5,699 nt of DNA from contig JANZYY010000365.1 of the NCBI GenBank assembly GCA_026419705.1, positions 1-5,699 of the forward strand, in the 5' to 3' direction. Under the pieces are notes generated by a model that did no database searches, was not told where the DNA came from, and saw nothing but the letters and a program-made list of their open reading frames with translations. The DNA comes from Fischerella sp. GTDB taxonomy: Bacteria; Cyanobacteriota; Cyanobacteriia; Cyanobacteriales; Nostocaceae. Below, piece by piece: positions 5,148 through 5,699 of this stretch (its first letter is position 1; every line of letters begins with the position of its first letter). Position numbers and translations under genes: made by a program.

Positions 5148-5699
5148 ATGCAGGTTATTATCAAGCCAGAAACCATACGACTTCGTATTGCAAACCGCAT
5201 CCGTCTATCGGCAGATTTGCAAGATATTTTGACAACAACAGTGGCAGAGTTACGCTCATTTCTTAGAAGCGATCGCGTCAAGATTTACAAATTTCATCCG
5301 GATCAAAGCGGTCAAGTCATAGCAGAGTCCGTGGATAGCGATAGGTTGCCTTCGCTACTGGGGTTAAATTTTCCAGCAGATGACATTCCACCGGAGGCAC
5401 GAGAGCTATTTGTCAAGTCACGGGTACGTTCAATTGTGAATCTTGATACTCAACAAATTGGTCGAATTCCCTTGGATGATTTGGAAGATGAAGAAATCTT
5501 CTCTGAAGAAAACTACTACTGTCCTGTAGATCCATGTCATGTGGAATACCTGACTGCAATGGGGGTTAAGTCCTCTGTTGTAGTGCCCATCATGCATCAC
5601 GATCAACTTTGGGGACTGCTGGTGTCTCACCACTCGGAACCTCGTTCAATTCCAGAATCAGAACTAGAAGTGGTGCAGATGGTGTCCGATCAGCTGTCA
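5148..5699 (+). CDS. Cph2-like (PAS-less) phytochrome photosensor, N-terminal GAF domain, partial
   Basis: The frame runs open from ATG 5148 to the window end (184 residues), so the rest is missing. An in-frame TAA at 5142-5144 fixes this ATG as the earliest start. The GAF domain begins at once (about residue 20), without the N-terminal PAS domain of classical phytochromes, as in group II (Cph2-type) proteins. Visible hallmarks are R-S-D-R-V-K-I-Y-K-F (40-49), P-S-L-L-G-L-N-F-P-A-D-D-I-P-P-E-A-R (68-85) with the D-I-P aspartate at 79, the bilin-attachment Cys130-His131 in D-P-C-H-V-E-Y-L-T-A-M-G-V, and L-W-G-L-L-V-S-H-H (154-162). These predict a covalently bound linear tetrapyrrole and red/far-red type photochemistry; the output domain (kinase, GGDEF/EAL or other) lies outside. 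An additional Cys125 precedes the attachment site. Only a weak ribosome-binding site is seen. Confidence 0.9.
   Translation, partial: MQVIIKPETIRLRIANRIRLSADLQDILTTTVAELRSFLRSDRVKIYKFHPDQSGQVIAESVDSDRLPSLLGLNFPADDIPPEARELFVKSRVRSIVNLDTQQIGRIPLDDLEDEEIFSEENYYCPVDPCHVEYLTAMGVKSSVVVPIMHHDQLWGLLVSHHSEPRSIPESELEVVQMVSDQLS
5269..5276. repeat. HIP1 octamer inside the phytochrome gene
   Basis: GCGATCGC falls in the codons for S-D-R of the GAF domain. It is a genome-wide cyanobacterial palindrome without a specific role here. Confidence 0.85.

Noticed and set aside
5038..5232. 64-codon open frame on the plus strand before the phytochrome gene
   Set aside because: It overlaps the phytochrome start in another frame and reads AT-rich leader DNA.

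Overview
The window looks like chromosomal DNA of a filamentous (Nostocales-type) cyanobacterium. The basis is the gene families (cyanobacterial-type RNase II, the L33-S18 gene pair also kept in plastids, a DUF2358 protein, a Get3d-type ATPase with an alpha-crystallin tail, and a PAS-less Cph2-like phytochrome GAF domain). HIP1 octamers (GCGATCGC) occur at 907, 2443 and 5269, and the intergenic DNA holds short dispersed repeats of the kind common in Nostoc relatives. No database search was possible; family calls rest on recognised motifs.

Left part (1-2251, all on the minus strand): read in transcription order, an RDD-family membrane protein (2251-1706), ribosomal protein L33 rpmG (1661-1467), ribosomal protein S18 rpsR (1456-1241) and the N-terminal 317 residues of an RNB-family 3'-5' exoribonuclease (951-1, running off the window). 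rpmG and rpsR are 10 bases apart and surely co-transcribed. The RDD gene lies 44 bases upstream and may belong to the same unit. The 289-base rpsR-exoribonuclease gap holds a GC-rich repeat that can fold into two mutually exclusive hairpins.

Middle (2252-3026): a 775-base AT-rich region with no convincing gene. It carries a HIP1 site, an 18-bp perfect palindrome, a diverged 20-base direct repeat and a 14-bp perfect palindrome. It separates the leftward operon from a rightward pair and so presumably contains divergent promoters.

Right part (plus strand): a DUF2358 (NTF2/SnoaL-like) protein (3027-3419), then 38 bases later a Get3d-type ArsA/Get3 ATPase (3458-4645), closed by a GC-rich hairpin six bases after its stop. 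A 502-base spacer with two dispersed-repeat blocks and an inverted repeat follows, and then the start of a Cph2-like phytochrome photosensor (5148 to the window end). The Get3d protein probably binds tail-anchored membrane proteins. DUF2358 is a small fold without a known function, and its tandem position suggests, but does not prove, a functional link. Nothing here is a clear-cut new defence or mobile system. The more interesting items are the DUF2358-Get3d pair, the unusual extra cysteine in the phytochrome GAF domain, and the regulatory-looking structures between genes.
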